Positions 63,643 through 64,000 of a stretch of DNA of 64,000 bases are shown piece by piece (the first letter of the stretch is position 1; the number at the start of each line of letters is the position of its first letter). This stretch comes from Motacilla alba alba. Taxonomy: Eukaryota > Chordata > Aves > Passeriformes > Motacillidae. The stretch covers positions 105,678,429 through 105,742,428 of the forward strand of contig NC_052017.1 of assembly GCF_015832195.1 (NCBI RefSeq). Reading direction: 5' to 3'. Position numbers and translations under genes: made by a program. The notes under the pieces were generated by a model. The model searched no databases. It worked only from the letters and a program-made list of their open reading frames with translations, and had not been told where the DNA came from.

Positions 63643-64000
63643 TATTTTTCCTTACCTTTCTATGTGTAGAATAGGCTTCTTACAACTTCTTTGGAATTAT
63701 AACTCCTATCCACAAAGGACCGAAATTTCTGCAGTCCTCAACTGTGTCTTTATTCAGGACTCATTTCACAACACCTACCAAAGCCTCCCAAAAGTGCAGG
63801 TTAAATCATGTCTGAAGGATTTGGCTCTCTACAAGCGAGCTCATCTTGTTAAGAACATAATGGAGTCAGAGAGAACATTCATTTCAGAAGTGAATATGTC
63901 TGACTATCTGATTTATTTTTGAGTGAGAAAAACAGATTTTGCTTTTGCAAAAACCTTTAATTTCATATGGGAAGCCACCTTTAAGACTCATCATTTGGCA

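Larger units (their letters stand above)
57518..64000. other. noncoding, microsatellites and poly-A runs
   Basis: No gene was recognised. It contains TG/TA and CA microsatellites, a pyrimidine-rich stretch at about 59672-59730 and two long poly-A runs. The frame at 63662-63922 after the second poly-A run has no recognised family. Confidence 0.4.

Noticed and set aside
63662..63922. 86-codon frame after the A30 run as a retrogene
   Set aside because: A poly-A tail on the left would belong to a plus-strand element further left, not to this frame. No homologue recognised.
1..64000. Endogenous retrovirus, DNA transposon, tRNA or rRNA genes
   Set aside because: I looked for LTR pairs, gag/pol motifs, terminal inverted repeats and tRNA B-box sequence and found none that hold up.

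Overview
The window is vertebrate nuclear DNA, most likely from a bird (a non-avian reptile is possible). It is AT-leaning and CpG-poor, and no long intact reading frame is recognisable. The clearest landmarks are three truncated CR1 LINEs, the dominant retrotransposon family of birds and reptiles. There are no operons, tRNA or rRNA genes, or CRISPR arrays. Most open frames of 60-200 codons are what chance gives in 64 kb of such DNA.

Layout: 1-7.3 kb is noncoding, with a possible old LINE remnant near 1.4 kb and a 213-base A/C-only-like tract at 3.1 kb. A minus-strand CR1 with decayed ORF2 lies at 7314-8093. From 8 to 42 kb the DNA looks intronic or intergenic, with simple repeats, small tandem duplications and a few isolated exon-like islands (14.3 kb on minus; 24.3 and 37.8 kb on plus). 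A more convincing gene lies at 42.39-46.96 kb on plus: three consecutive exon candidates join in compatible phases (0, then 1) at good splice sites. A fourth, 3'-terminal candidate encodes a basic stretch followed by a hydrophobic segment and has an AATAAA 240 bases after its stop. I do not recognise the product. Two CR1 copies, at 45.8 kb (minus) and 48.4 kb (plus), bracket the end of this gene. At 49.5 kb a minus-strand remnant of a LINE reverse transcriptase sits in a still-open frame and contains a dense CpG cluster that stands out from its surroundings. The rest, 50-64 kb, is noncoding with a three-copy tandem repeat at 57.4 kb, TG/TA and CA microsatellites and poly-A tracts.

The repeat calls are firm. 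The exon calls rest on splice signals, open frames and phase agreement only, and need homology or RNA evidence.
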